Shown: piece by piece, positions 34,444-43,751 of the stretch
How the letters are laid out: each line of letters begins with the position of its first letter
How positions within the stretch are numbered: the stretch's first letter is position 1
DNA from: an uncultured Bacteroidia bacterium
GTDB taxonomy: Bacteria > Bacteroidota > Bacteroidia > Bacteroidales > ML635J-15
NCBI GenBank assembly: GCA_902776565.1
Contig: CACYQN010000006.1
Location: forward strand, 254,133 to 318,132
Length of the DNA stretch: 64,000 bases
Reading direction: 5' to 3'
Position numbers and translations under genes: made by a program
The notes under the pieces: generated by a model
Databases searched by the model: none
Told to the model about the DNA's origin: nothing
The model's input: only the letters and a program-made list of their open reading frames with translations

Positions 34444-35151
34444 CTAATAACCTTTACCTGAAATAAGATTCTCCAGCAAGCTCAAATCCTTTGGATAAGT
34501 TACCTTTATATTCGAATCCTCGCCATCGACAATGAAAATCTTCTCGTTTGGAAGATAGCGCGAAACCACACCGCAATCGTCGGTAGCGACAAAATTGGAA
34601 TCCGCAAGCGCAAGCTTATATGCTTCGGCGATTGTTTCGTAACGGAATGCCTGAGGCGTCTGCTGGCAACGCAAAAGTGAACGCTGCAAAATCTCGCTAA
34701 TCATACGTCCCGATTCGTCAACCTTCACAACTGTGTCGGTTGCCGGCACAGCGACTGCGATAGAATTATAAGTATCAAGTGCCGAAACTACATCCGAAAT
34801 TATCCTATGCGAAACCATCGGGCGAACTGCATCGTGGAAAATAAGGTTGCAATCAATGCCTTCGTATGCCCGAATTGCCGACATGCTTGAATCGGAACGC
34901 TCATTGCCTCCATTCAAAATATGTTTCAGTTTCGACCACGAATTTGCAGCTGCAATTTCTCCCATCAGCGGAACAAAATCCCTGTTTACAACCACTGCAA
35001 TCTCGTCAATGCCAGCATTTTTCTCGAATGCGTCAATAGAATATTCAATGATTCGCCGACCACCTACCTGCAAAAACTGCTTGGGCAAATCGCCACCAAT
35101 CCTGCGACCGCTTCCACCAGCCAAAACTACCGCTATATTCTTCCTTTTCAT
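34444..35151 (-). CDS. ispD: 2-C-methyl-D-erythritol 4-phosphate cytidylyltransferase
   Basis: A 235-residue IspD/TarI-family cytidylyltransferase, which makes CDP-ME from MEP and CTP in the non-mevalonate isoprenoid pathway. The features seen are VVLAGGSGRRIGGDLPKQFLQVGGR (CTP-binding loop with conserved R and K), HDAVRPMVS, VPATDTVVKV and QTPQAFRYETI, followed by TDDCGVVSRYL and GEDSNIKVTYPKDL. All are canonical. The related ribitol-phosphate cytidylyltransferase TarI shares this pattern and is less likely because no teichoic acid genes are nearby. The final codons include AAAGGTTATTAG, part of a GGTTATT-type sequence. It begins 3 bp after the PorE-like gene ends. Confidence 0.9.
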   Translation of the reverse strand: MKRKNIAVVLAGGSGRRIGGDLPKQFLQVGGRRIIEYSIDAFEKNAGIDEIAVVVNRDFVPLMGEIAAANSWSKLKHILNGGNERSDSSMSAIRAYEGIDCNLIFHDAVRPMVSHRIISDVVSALDTYNSIAVAVPATDTVVKVDESGRMISEILQRSLLRCQQTPQAFRYETIAEAYKLALADSNFVATDDCGVVSRYLPNEKIFIVDGEDSNIKVTYPKDLSLLENLISGKGY

Positions 35152-35154
35152 CGC

Positions 35155-37110
35155 CTACTCAATACTTACGACCTTAAACTCTGTACGGCGGTTCTGCGCA
35201 CGGCCTTCCTCGGTGTCGTTGGTAGCAATCGGAACCGAAAAATCGTAGCCGCTGTACGACAGGCGCTCCTTGGCAATTCCCTGCGACACAAGGTAATTGT
35301 AAACCGACTTTGCACGATTCTCCGACAATGTCTTGTTGTATGCCTTGGTGCCAACATTGTCGGTATGACCGCCGATTTCTATCTTCATCTTCGGGTTTGC
35401 GTTCATGTATTCCACAACTTTGCCAAGTTCTGTGTAGGAATCGGGCAGCAAGTCGTAGCTGTCGGTCTTGAAGAAGATATTTTTCAGAACCACCGTCACG
35501 CCTTTTTCTATCGGTTGCAGCGGAATGTTCATAATGTACGGCTCCTCGGGATGCTCAAGGTTGGTGAGCGAAAAGTTCTCGGAATAGAACAGATACCCCT
35601 CGCGCGAAACGTTAAATGCATAGTCCTTGTCAATGGGCAGGCAGACCATATATTCGCCGTCCTTGTCGCCCGAAAACATATCAACAACCTTCTCTCCGCT
35701 CTCAATGTCAAGCATTTCGCATTTTGCCTTCAGCCTTTCGTTGGTCTTCGAATCGTAGATGTAACCTTTTACATAAGTAACGGTAACAGGCTTAACCTCG
35801 GGCGGAAGTTCAAATCCGTAAATGTCCAAGTCGCGCTTGGTGCTCGACGAAGAAAACATTGCAAGGTCGCCCTTTGCGTTTACAATCAGGCTTCTCTCCT
35901 CGCCCAACGTATTTATCGGATAGCCAAGGTTTTTCGGCTTCGACCAAGTTTTGCCTTCGTCTTCGGTCTTTGCCACAAACAAGTCGTAGCTACCCAGTCC
36001 GGGATGTCCCTTCGAGGCGAAATACAAGGTCTTGCAATCTGGATGAATGAAGGGGGAAATGTCCTCGTATGGTGTATTTACCTTTCCGCCAAGGTTTTGT
36101 GCAGGTTTCTTGGCATTGCCCCTGCTGTCGATTTCTACGCGCCAGATATCGGTCTTGCCGAAGCCTCCCGAACGTGAAGACGAAAAATACAGGTACTTTC
36201 CGTCCGACGACAGCGACGGGTTGCTCTCCCAAAATTCGGTATTCACCGAACGCAGATTCTGCGGCTGCGACCACTGCTTGCCTTCCCAGAACATTATGTA
36301 CAAATCGCAACTTCCCTTGCCGTCAGGACGGTTGCAAGCCGTTATCACACAAGTCTTTCCATCGGCGGAAATACATTGTGCGCCTTCGTTGAGTTCGGTG
36401 TTGATTCTTCCCGGAAGCGGTGCCCCCGAATCGTACTTGCCGGTCTGCGGGTTGCGGTAGGCATAGAACAAATCCTCGTGCATATTCGATTGGTTACGCG
36501 ACGGATTGTTGGGATTGAGCGGAATCTGCCTCGTGAACACCAGCATTTCCTCGTCGGCAGACAACGACGGCCAGTATTCGTCCCATTCAGTATTTATCTT
36601 GCCCACGCTCTTCGGCTTGAAATTCACAGGATTACGCACCGCACTATCCGAAAAAGTTATGTATTCGCGCAGACGCTCGGTATCGAACTTCTTGTAACGG
36701 GCAACATCGGCATTGGCATAGAAAAAATCAATGTAGTTTTTTGCCGAAGCATAGTCGCCGATACCATAATTATGCATTGCAAGCTTCAAGGTTATGCCGT
36801 AGTCGAAATGCGGGTCAAGGTCAACTACCTTCTCGTAATAGGCAATCGAGGACTTTATATCTCCAAGAAAATCATACACTTCCGCTTTCAGCATATATGC
36901 CTCGATAAACATCGAATCCTTGGCTATTGCATTGTCAACCTCCTGCAGGGCAAGTTTTACAGTCTGATTAGTTTTTCCATTCTCATAGTAAGCCACAGCC
37001 TTCTCGAAACACTTTATAGCCGCCTTCGACTTGGTGTGATATTCCTCGTTCTGCGAAAAAACGAATCCGCAAACGAACAACAGAGCCAATATGCAAAATA
37101 ATTTCTTCAT
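35155..37110 (-). CDS. PorE-like TPR/beta-propeller/CRD/OmpA outer-membrane protein (paralogue 2)
   Basis: A 651-residue protein with the same domain order as the one at 9899-11881: signal peptide (cleavage near FVFSQ-N, residue 20), TPR repeats at about 25-150, PD40/WD40 blades at about 175-425 (SLSSDGKYLYFSSSRSGGFGKTDIW), a CRD-like domain at about 435-515 with YVKGYIYDSKTNERL, and an OmpA domain at about 540-650 with GGHTDNVGTKAYNKTLSENRA. The OmpA domain has the canonical peptidoglycan-binding aspartate and arginine. PorE anchors the type IX secretion machinery to peptidoglycan; a homologous role is likely for one or both paralogues. It forms a unit with ispD. Confidence 0.86.
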   Translation of the reverse strand: MKKLFCILALLFVCGFVFSQNEEYHTKSKAAIKCFEKAVAYYENGKTNQTVKLALQEVDNAIAKDSMFIEAYMLKAEVYDFLGDIKSSIAYYEKVVDLDPHFDYGITLKLAMHNYGIGDYASAKNYIDFFYANADVARYKKFDTERLREYITFSDSAVRNPVNFKPKSVGKINTEWDEYWPSLSADEEMLVFTRQIPLNPNNPSRNQSNMHEDLFYAYRNPQTGKYDSGAPLPGRINTELNEGAQCISADGKTCVITACNRPDGKGSCDLYIMFWEGKQWSQPQNLRSVNTEFWESNPSLSSDGKYLYFSSSRSGGFGKTDIWRVEIDSRGNAKKPAQNLGGKVNTPYEDISPFIHPDCKTLYFASKGHPGLGSYDLFVAKTEDEGKTWSKPKNLGYPINTLGEERSLIVNAKGDLAMFSSSSTKRDLDIYGFELPPEVKPVTVTYVKGYIYDSKTNERLKAKCEMLDIESGEKVVDMFSGDKDGEYMVCLPIDKDYAFNVSREGYLFYSENFSLTNLEHPEEPYIMNIPLQPIEKGVTVVLKNIFFKTDSYDLLPDSYTELGKVVEYMNANPKMKIEIGGHTDNVGTKAYNKTLSENRAKSVYNYLVSQGIAKERLSYSGYDFSVPIATNDTEEGRAQNRRTEFKVVSIE

Positions 37111-37183
37111 ATTCCTAATAATAAAACAAAAAGCAAGCCGAGAAAATTCCCGACTTGCAAATATAATAATATTTTGTGAATCG

Positions 37184-39016
37184 CTACAGTCCCTTGTCCA
37201 TTGTGAGCAGGAACTCTTCGTTCGATTGTGTCTGCGGCAGACGGGTGCGGATAAATTCCATTGCTTCCACCGAATTCATGTCGGCAAGGAACTCGCGCAT
37301 TACCCAGAGTCTGTTTACCAAATCCGGATTTACAAGCAAATCTTCGCGGCGTGTACTCGAAGCGGTAACATCCACTGCAGGGTAAATTCTGCGGTTCGAC
37401 AACTTGCGGTCAAGCTGGAGTTCCATATTACCTGTACCCTTGAATTCCTCGAAAATCACATCGTCCATCTTGGAGCCTGTTTCGGTAAGTGCCGTTGCAA
37501 GAATCGTGAGCGAACCGCCGTTTTCGATGTTACGGGCAGCACCGAAGAAACGTTTCGGCTTGTGCAGTGCGTTCGAATCCACACCACCCGACAATACTCT
37601 ACCCGATGCAGGTGCAACTGTGTTGTATGCACGGGCCAAACGAGTGATGGAGTCAAGCAGAATGACCACATCGTGACCGCATTCTACCATACGTTTAGCC
37701 TTTTCGAGCACAATGCTGGCAACCTTTACGTGGTGGTCGGCCGGTTCGTCGAATGTTGAGGCAACAACCTCGGCGTTTACGTCGCGTGCCATATCGGTAA
37801 CTTCCTCGGGACGTTCGTCAATAAGCAATATTATAAGGTAAACTTCGGGATGGTTGGCTGCAATTGCATTTGCTATTTCCTTGAGCAACACAGTTTTACC
37901 CGTCTTTGGCTGTGCAACTATCAAACCGCGCTGACCTTTTCCGATTGGTGTAAACAAATCAACAACTCGTGTCGAAAGGTTTGCATGTCCCTTGCCTGTG
38001 ATGTTGAACTTTTCGGTCGGGAACAAAGGCGTAAGATGGTCGAAAGGAATCCTGTCGCGAACAAGCATCGGGTCGAGTCCGTTGATTTTTATAACCTTTG
38101 TCAGCGGGAAATACTTCTCGCCTTCCTTCGGCGGACGGACAGCACCTTCAATGGTATCGCCGGTCTTAAGACCGAAAAGCTTTATCTGCGACTGAGAAAC
38201 GTACACATCATCGGGCGAATTCAGGTAGTAATAGTCCGAAGAACGCAGGAATCCGTAGTTCTCGGGCATAATCTCCAATACGCCGGAAACCGTCACTACA
38301 TTGGAAAAATCGTAGTTGACAAGCGGAGCATTGTCGTCGATTGTCGAAGCCGATTTCGGAGCGAAAGGCAATTCGCCAGACTTCTGCTGTTCGGGACGCA
38401 TTTGCGGTTTCCTGAAATTCTGCTGCTGCCTGTTATTATCGTTATTTTCAAAACGTGTGGCATTATTGTTCTGCACAGTCTGCTGAGGAACTGCAACTTG
38501 TTCTTTTTCAACGTTTACAATGGTCGGCTCGCCCATCACCGGTCTGGTATTTACCACTGGTCGCTGGTTTTCCTGATTGTTGAATACCAACTTTGCTGCA
38601 GCACCGGTCTCATCAAGATGGGTTGTCATTATTGGAGCCTGTATTCTTGCCCTGCGATGGCGTTTGCGCTGTGTAGGTCTGTCATTGTCAACCGATTCCA
38701 TTATATCTGTTTCGTCCGACACCTCATCGTCGTCATCTTCTGTTTCCACCTTTGGCTCAGACATCACCTGGTCAACTTTTCTCGGACGACCACGACGGCT
38801 ATTTCCCTTCAGCGGAGCCATAATATCAGTAACGCCAACTAGCAAGTCATCATCATCGTCGTCATCATCAACACCGAAATCTGGGTCTTCCGTATCCTGT
38901 ATCCTTCTTATCAAATCTTGTTTTCTAAAAGCTTCTACTCTCTTGATACCCAAGCCCTTTGCATATTCTCGCAACTCGGGCAACAACATGTCATTCAACT
39001 CTGAATAAGTTTTCAT
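37184..39016 (-). CDS. rho: Transcription termination factor Rho with long acidic N-terminal extension
   Basis: A 610-residue Rho hexameric helicase. The N-terminal Rho_N/SAP-like helices ([30 protein letters not shown]) are followed by a low-complexity region of about 190 residues with acidic runs ([20 protein letters not shown]) and a basic segment [12 protein letters not shown], then Q/N-rich sequence. This insertion is characteristic of Bacteroidetes. The cold-shock RNA-binding domain (about 245-310), the P-loop [21 protein letters not shown] and the [10 protein letters not shown] segment form the conserved core. The 165-base leader before the start contains a TATTTTTG/TTTG promoter at 39183-39212. 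It lies apart from its neighbours. Confidence 0.95.
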   Translation of the reverse strand: MKTYSELNDMLLPELREYAKGLGIKRVEAFRKQDLIRRIQDTEDPDFGVDDDDDDDDLLVGVTDIMAPLKGNSRRGRPRKVDQVMSEPKVETEDDDDEVSDETDIMESVDNDRPTQRKRHRRARIQAPIMTTHLDETGAAAKLVFNNQENQRPVVNTRPVMGEPTIVNVEKEQVAVPQQTVQNNNATRFENNDNNRQQQNFRKPQMRPEQQKSGELPFAPKSASTIDDNAPLVNYDFSNVVTVSGVLEIMPENYGFLRSSDYYYLNSPDDVYVSQSQIKLFGLKTGDTIEGAVRPPKEGEKYFPLTKVIKINGLDPMLVRDRIPFDHLTPLFPTEKFNITGKGHANLSTRVVDLFTPIGKGQRGLIVAQPKTGKTVLLKEIANAIAANHPEVYLIILLIDERPEEVTDMARDVNAEVVASTFDEPADHHVKVASIVLEKAKRMVECGHDVVILLDSITRLARAYNTVAPASGRVLSGGVDSNALHKPKRFFGAARNIENGGSLTILATALTETGSKMDDVIFEEFKGTGNMELQLDRKLSNRRIYPAVDVTASSTRREDLLVNPDLVNRLWVMREFLADMNSVEAMEFIRTRLPQTQSNEEFLLTMDKGL

Positions 39017-39182
39017 TCTATAATTAGATGTTATAAAATTAATCGCAATTTTGTTTTTCCCCTCAGGGACATTATATCAATTAAATAAGTGCCAATTTGC
39101 AAACCATACGAGCGGTCTTTCAGATATTTCCCTTGTGATTTTTTAATCTTCAGAAATGAATTGACTACTTATCAATCGCTTG

Positions 39183-39212
39183 CAAAAATATATCTTTTTA
39201 CTAAAATCCAAA
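39183..39212 (-). promoter_or_regulatory. Probable rho promoter
   Basis: On the minus strand TTTG (39209-39212), an 18-bp spacer and TATTTTTG (39183-39190), giving a leader of about 160 nt. In the rest of the rho-pheT gap (39017-39364) only AT-rich sequence and a CACAGGGACGCAAAG segment were seen; no gene was recognised. Confidence 0.6.
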
Positions 39213-39364
39213 GCATTTTTCGCTTAGTTTTTTTTCACAGGGACGCAAAGTCGCAAAACATTGTTTCACAATAGTTTAAAACGCTTATTAACACGCATTC
39301 GCACTTGATATCCCAAGGCAAAACCGTCCAAACATCAAGCGTAGCAAAGGAAAAGACGACTTTT

Positions 39365-41797
39365 TTACCTTACTTTTGCGCCAAGTTCCTTCTCGTAGAG
39401 CATTATCAGCTTCTGCATAATCTTGTCGATTTGCTTGTCGGTCATCGTCTTTTCGGTGTCCTCAAGTTCGAAGCTCAATGCATACGAAATCTTGCCCGGC
39501 TCAAGGTTCTTACCTTCATAGACATCGAAAAGACCGACCTCAACGATATGCTTAGGCTCTGTCCTGCGGGCAACTTCCTCCAACTGTGCGTAGGTTACCG
39601 ACTTGTCAATCAGCAACGCAAGGTCGCGGCGAACGCGCGGGAACTTCGAAATTGGCTGGTACTCTATCTTGTGCGTCTTGGCGAACTTCAGAAGCACATC
39701 CCAGTTGATTTCGGCATAGAAAACATCCTGGTCGATGTCCATCTTCTTGAGCAATGCCTTCGAAACAACAGCGATGCGGGCAACTTCCTTGTCCTTCAGC
39801 TTGAACGACTGGAAAGTGCTGAACTTTTCGTCCGACGAAACCTCAAACTTCAACGCCGACATGTCAACGCCGATTTTCTTCAGCACGGCAGCCACACCCG
39901 ACTTCAGCATGAAGTAGTCGGTAGGATTGTCCTTCAGGTTCCAGCTCAGCGGATTACGCTTGCCAGTAATCCACATTCCGATGTACTGAGTTTCGCTGTA
40001 TGCGGTGATGTCGGAAATCTGCTTGTCGGCATTATAATAATAGGTACGGCCGAACTCGAAGAACTTAAGGTCACCGTTCTTGTAGTTCAGGTTGGCCTTT
40101 ATGCTGTTGAGTCCGCCATAAAGCAGCGACGGACGCATAACGTTCAGTTCGCGGCTCAACGGATTGTAAATCTTCACGATGCGGTTTGCATATTCGCTGT
40201 TTTCCGCAATGTCGTCGGCAGAAATCATCGAAAGGCACATTATTTCGGTGTAGCCCATGCCTGTGAGCACGTCCGAAACAAGGTTCATCATCTTCTGCGG
40301 TTCCGGCTTTTCGGGATAGTTGATGCTGAACGAAATATGGTTCGGAACCTCGATGTTGTTGTAGCCATAGATTCTCATGATGTCCTCAACCACGTCGGCT
40401 TCGCCAGTGACATCCACCCTGTAGGTTGGAATTTCGAGCTTCAGGTCGCGACCTTTGTCCTCGAGAATCTTCATATCGAGCAGACCGATGATTTCGCGCA
40501 CGCGGGCTTCGGGAATTTCCTTGCCGATGAGCGCATTGCCACGGTCGATGTTGTAATCTACTATTGCCGGTTCGATTGGATTTGGATAAACATCGGTAAT
40601 TTCGGAAGCGATACGACCGCAGCCCATCTCCACAATCAAGCTTGCTGCACGGCGCAATGCGTAAGGCACCATGTTGATGTCAACACCGCGCTCGAAATGG
40701 AACGAAGCGTCGGTCTTCAAGCCGTGGAACTTGGATGTCTTGCGAATTGAAACCGGGCTGAAATATGCAGCCTCGATGAAAACATTCTTAGTCTCGTTGG
40801 AGATTCCAGACTTCTGACCGCCGAACACACCGCCGATGCACATTGGCTCCTCGGCATTGCAAATCATAAGGTCGTGAGCCGAAAGTTTGCGTTCAACGCC
40901 ATCGAGAGTAACAAAAGGTGTTCCCTCGGCGACATTCTTCACGATTATCTGCTTGCCGGCAATCTTGTCGGCATCGAATGTATGAAGCGGATTTCCAGTT
41001 TCGTACAATACGAAATTGCTGACATCCACGATATTGTTTATTGGATTCAAGCCGACCGATTTCAGGCGGTTCTTCAGCCATTCTGGCGATTCCTGCACCT
41101 TCACGTCGGTAAGGCAGATGCCCATATAGCGGCGGCAAGCCTCGGTATTTTCGATTTTTATGTCGATTTTGATTTCATTCTTGGGATTCTCCGTGATTTC
41201 GGCCTTGGGAATATTGTATTTTATACCCTTTACGGCAGCCACATCGCGGGCGGCACCAATGTGCGAAGCACCGTCGATACGGTTTGGAGTGATGTCGATT
41301 TCGATAGCGGTGTCGTTTTCTACCTTGAAATACTCCGAAGCGGGCGTACCCACCTTGGCGTCGGCTGGCAGAACCATAATTCCGTCGTGCGAAGTGCCGA
41401 TGTTCATTTCGTCCTCGGCGCAAATCATACCCTCCGACGGTTCGCCGCGCAACTTCGACTTCTTGATTTCGAACACACCGTCCTTGGCGTAAATCTTAGT
41501 GCCAATTGTTGCCACCACGACCTTCTGTCCGGCTGCCACATTCGGCGCACCGCAGACAATATGCAGAGGTTCTTCGCCACCGACATTGACGGTTGTAACG
41601 TGCAGATGGTCGGAATTCGGGTGTGCCTCGCAGGTCAAAACCTCGCCGATTACGAAGCCCTTGAGTCCGCCGATAACCGACGAAACTTCTTCAGTACCAT
41701 CAACTTCGAGTCCAACACTTGTCAATATTTTTGCCAATTCTTCGGGCGATTCGTCGAACGCCACATAATTCTTAAGCCAGTTGTATGAAATCTTCAT
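39365..41797 (-). CDS. pheT: Phenylalanyl-tRNA synthetase beta subunit
   Basis: An 810-residue subunit with the bacterial architecture: a tRNA-binding (EMAPII-like) domain at about 40-150 (GFVIGEVLTCEAHPNSDHLHVTTVNVG), the B3/B4 editing domain at about 215-390, B5 at about 405-475, the catalytic-like core at about 480-700 and the C-terminal ferredoxin-fold anticodon domain at about 715-808 (SKFPRVRRDLALLIDKSVTY). It pairs with PheS, which is not in the window. A TATCTTTG box is present on the minus strand at 41818-41825, 20 bp before the ATG. Confidence 0.96.
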   Translation of the reverse strand: MKISYNWLKNYVAFDESPEELAKILTSVGLEVDGTEEVSSVIGGLKGFVIGEVLTCEAHPNSDHLHVTTVNVGGEEPLHIVCGAPNVAAGQKVVVATIGTKIYAKDGVFEIKKSKLRGEPSEGMICAEDEMNIGTSHDGIMVLPADAKVGTPASEYFKVENDTAIEIDITPNRIDGASHIGAARDVAAVKGIKYNIPKAEITENPKNEIKIDIKIENTEACRRYMGICLTDVKVQESPEWLKNRLKSVGLNPINNIVDVSNFVLYETGNPLHTFDADKIAGKQIIVKNVAEGTPFVTLDGVERKLSAHDLMICNAEEPMCIGGVFGGQKSGISNETKNVFIEAAYFSPVSIRKTSKFHGLKTDASFHFERGVDINMVPYALRRAASLIVEMGCGRIASEITDVYPNPIEPAIVDYNIDRGNALIGKEIPEARVREIIGLLDMKILEDKGRDLKLEIPTYRVDVTGEADVVEDIMRIYGYNNIEVPNHISFSINYPEKPEPQKMMNLVSDVLTGMGYTEIMCLSMISADDIAENSEYANRIVKIYNPLSRELNVMRPSLLYGGLNSIKANLNYKNGDLKFFEFGRTYYYNADKQISDITAYSETQYIGMWITGKRNPLSWNLKDNPTDYFMLKSGVAAVLKKIGVDMSALKFEVSSDEKFSTFQSFKLKDKEVARIAVVSKALLKKMDIDQDVFYAEINWDVLLKFAKTHKIEYQPISKFPRVRRDLALLIDKSVTYAQLEEVARRTEPKHIVEVGLFDVYEGKNLEPGKISYALSFELEDTEKTMTDKQIDKIMQKLIMLYEKELGAKVR

Positions 41798-41846
41798 CGT
41801 AAATCAATTTTGGGATGCAAAGATACAATAATATTTACGATTTTGG

Positions 41847-41873
41847 ATTTACGATTTTGGATTTTTTAATTGG
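41847..41873. repeat. 27-bp direct repeat, left copy flanking the AlbA_2 gene
   Basis: It begins ATTTACGATTTTGG and ends TTTTTTAATTGG, identical over 27 bp to 43601-43627. Similarity extends outward through a CAAAGATA box at both sites. Confidence 0.7.
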
Positions 41874-41925
41874 AGGATTATGGATGGGAACCAGAAAGAG
41901 TTCCTTTCGAATTGCCTCTGAATCG

Positions 41926-43518
41926 TCAATCCATTAACACCTCCCAAAAACCGCCTTTGTCTGGACCTACACGACGGAGATATTTGCCACGCATTGCTTC
42001 TATGTTACGCGATATTGAATTCTCACTTATCCCTACATATTTTGCCAAATCACTCCTTGATATATATGGATCATCCATCATATATTGAAGAATTGACAAC
42101 TTGTTTTCTGTCAACCTATCACCATTTATAGATGCTTTTTCTATCAACTTTTCTATCAACTTTGAATCCTTTTCTGTCACCTTTTCTGTCACCTTTTCTG
42201 TCACCTTTTCTGTCACCTTTTCTGTCACCTTGTTTTTCCCATTATTTGACTTCGTCGTCGAAATGCCCGATGCATCTGCCACATTGTCAATTATTTCTGT
42301 TCGGTTTATGCTCGGTTTATGCTCGGTTTCGGTTACTTTATCTCCAAGTACGGTCACCCTAGGCACAGTTATTTTCAAGATGAAATCATCGGTATGGTAT
42401 TTGGGCTCTTTGACACCATTGGCTATCAGCTCCCGACACATACGGTCAACACCTTCGCCGTACTCTTTCACAAAGTGGTATGCTTTCAAGAATGCAGCAA
42501 TCTTGGGATTCCGCGAAAAGTGAGTGTTGCGAATATTCGACGGTCTAACCATTCCCGGCAAACGACCAGGACTTTCAAAGACCATGCGGTCATCAAACAT
42601 TTTTATTTGTATCTCGGTTCCCTTGATATTGTATGCCCGATGACAGCAGGCATTTACAATCATTTCTTGAATAACAAATTTTGGATAGTCGCGACGAGTC
42701 AAAAACTGACCGTGCTGTCCAAGAAATGTGTGTTCAGCTACTTGCGTTTCAAGAAACTCAATGGTCTTTTCCACTTGATTGAGTATAGTTCCTTCAAAAA
42801 TCACATCCTTAATGACATTCATTTCTGTTCCGAACTTCTCCTCAATGCCATCATACCGAATGAAACGTGTGCGAGCACGAGGGAAGAAAAGTTGTGGATT
42901 TTTGCCAAACAACAGGATACATGCTGTACTTACCTCTTCCTCGCCTTTTTTATTTGTTGTAACAAAATGGTTGTTCTCTCGCAAATATTGTAAAGGCGAT
43001 TTATTGTAATCCAACACCTTGCAATATCTTGCCACTGCATCCATATCAATGTCATCAATAGTTGCACCGTATGTAGCGATGTCCTCAAAATATCGCTCGC
43101 CTTTGTCGTACATCAATTGCACGCGTTCGTCAAATGTAAGCTTACGGCTTTTGTCACCAACACGCATATACGCCTCATCTGCCTGATTCGTATGCAAGCT
43201 GGAACTTGCGGGAATATGCATCAGTAAAATACGATTTTCGTTACCGTCCTCATCAGTACAAGGCATATAAGTACAGGTGACAGGTACTGACGGATTGCAA
43301 AAATCAAACGGAACGCGAAGCAATTCGTTAAGTTTATCGGCATATTGGTCAACACCTTCAATCTTTCGTGTCTTATCCGACACACCAATGGCAATTTCTC
43401 CACCATCTGCGTTTGCAAATGCAACAATTGGTATAGCCAATGCCTTGGGTTCTATTTGAATGCTCTTGCAATCAAATGTTTGCCCTTCCTTGCGAGTTCG
43501 TATTTCGTGTAGTGTCAT
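41926..43518 (-). CDS. AlbA_2 (Schlafen-type) ATP-binding protein with winged helix
   Basis: A 530-residue protein. The N-terminal AlbA_2/Schlafen AAA domain (about 5-140) has E-x-x-x-x-D/E-type signatures: EGQTFDCKSIQIEPKALAIPIVAFANADGGEIAIGVSDK. The middle holds the HATPase_c_4-type C-terminal region (VNACCHRAYNIKGTEIQIKMFDDRMVFESPGRLPG), standard for 'putative DNA binding' transcriptional regulators. A hinge of about 40 residues made of KVTE repeats plus LIEK repeats precedes a winged helix at about 455-525 (LSILQYMMDDPYISRSDLAKYVGISENSISRNIEAMRGKYLRRVG). Such proteins are mobile among Bacteroidetes and may regulate or defend. The gene is flanked by 27-bp direct repeats. Confidence 0.87.
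   Translation of the reverse strand: MTLHEIRTRKEGQTFDCKSIQIEPKALAIPIVAFANADGGEIAIGVSDKTRKIEGVDQYADKLNELLRVPFDFCNPSVPVTCTYMPCTDEDGNENRILLMHIPASSSLHTNQADEAYMRVGDKSRKLTFDERVQLMYDKGERYFEDIATYGATIDDIDMDAVARYCKVLDYNKSPLQYLRENNHFVTTNKKGEEEVSTACILLFGKNPQLFFPRARTRFIRYDGIEEKFGTEMNVIKDVIFEGTILNQVEKTIEFLETQVAEHTFLGQHGQFLTRRDYPKFVIQEMIVNACCHRAYNIKGTEIQIKMFDDRMVFESPGRLPGMVRPSNIRNTHFSRNPKIAAFLKAYHFVKEYGEGVDRMCRELIANGVKEPKYHTDDFILKITVPRVTVLGDKVTETEHKPSINRTEIIDNVADASGISTTKSNNGKNKVTEKVTEKVTEKVTEKVTEKDSKLIEKLIEKASINGDRLTENKLSILQYMMDDPYISRSDLAKYVGISENSISRNIEAMRGKYLRRVGPDKGGFWEVLMD
42169..42228. repeat. 12-bp tandem repeat, five copies, coding for KVTE
   Basis: Five perfect copies of CTTTTCTGTCAC in the AlbA_2 gene, encoding VTEK units on the minus strand. 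Degenerate copies (TTTTCTATCAAC, encoding LIEK) lie next to them at about 42137-42160. Copy-number change keeps the frame and would only alter hinge length. Confidence 0.9.
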
Positions 43519-43600
43519 ATTCTAATTGTCTAGTGCAGAACTAACTATAATATTTCAAGAATAAATCGTTCCTGTTAATTCAAATACAAAGATAATGATT

Positions 43601-43627
43601 ATTTACGATTTTGGATTTTTTAATTGG
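43601..43627. repeat. 27-bp direct repeat, right copy
   Basis: Identical over 27 bp to 41847-41873. It is located just upstream of the AlbA_2 gene start, next to the TATCTTTG box (minus strand, 43587-43594). Confidence 0.7.
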
Positions 43628-43751
43628 GTTCCTTGGAAATTGTAAGCCCGAATAATGTAGTCGTGGCAATTGGGGTACAGCAATTTGTTATTTTTGTTGA
43701 ATTTACTTACATTCAGTCTGTTTGCATCAATTTTATCATAAATACGCTTGT

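Noticed and set aside
34921..36177. Plus-strand frame of 418 codons opposite ispD and the PorE-like gene
   Set aside because: It crosses the boundary of two well supported genes on the other strand and shows no domain.
39305..40750. Plus-strand frame of 481 codons opposite pheT
   Set aside because: Antisense shadow of a canonical synthetase subunit.
42169..42228. CRISPR-like or regulatory tandem array
   Set aside because: It is a coding 12-bp repeat within the AlbA_2 gene.
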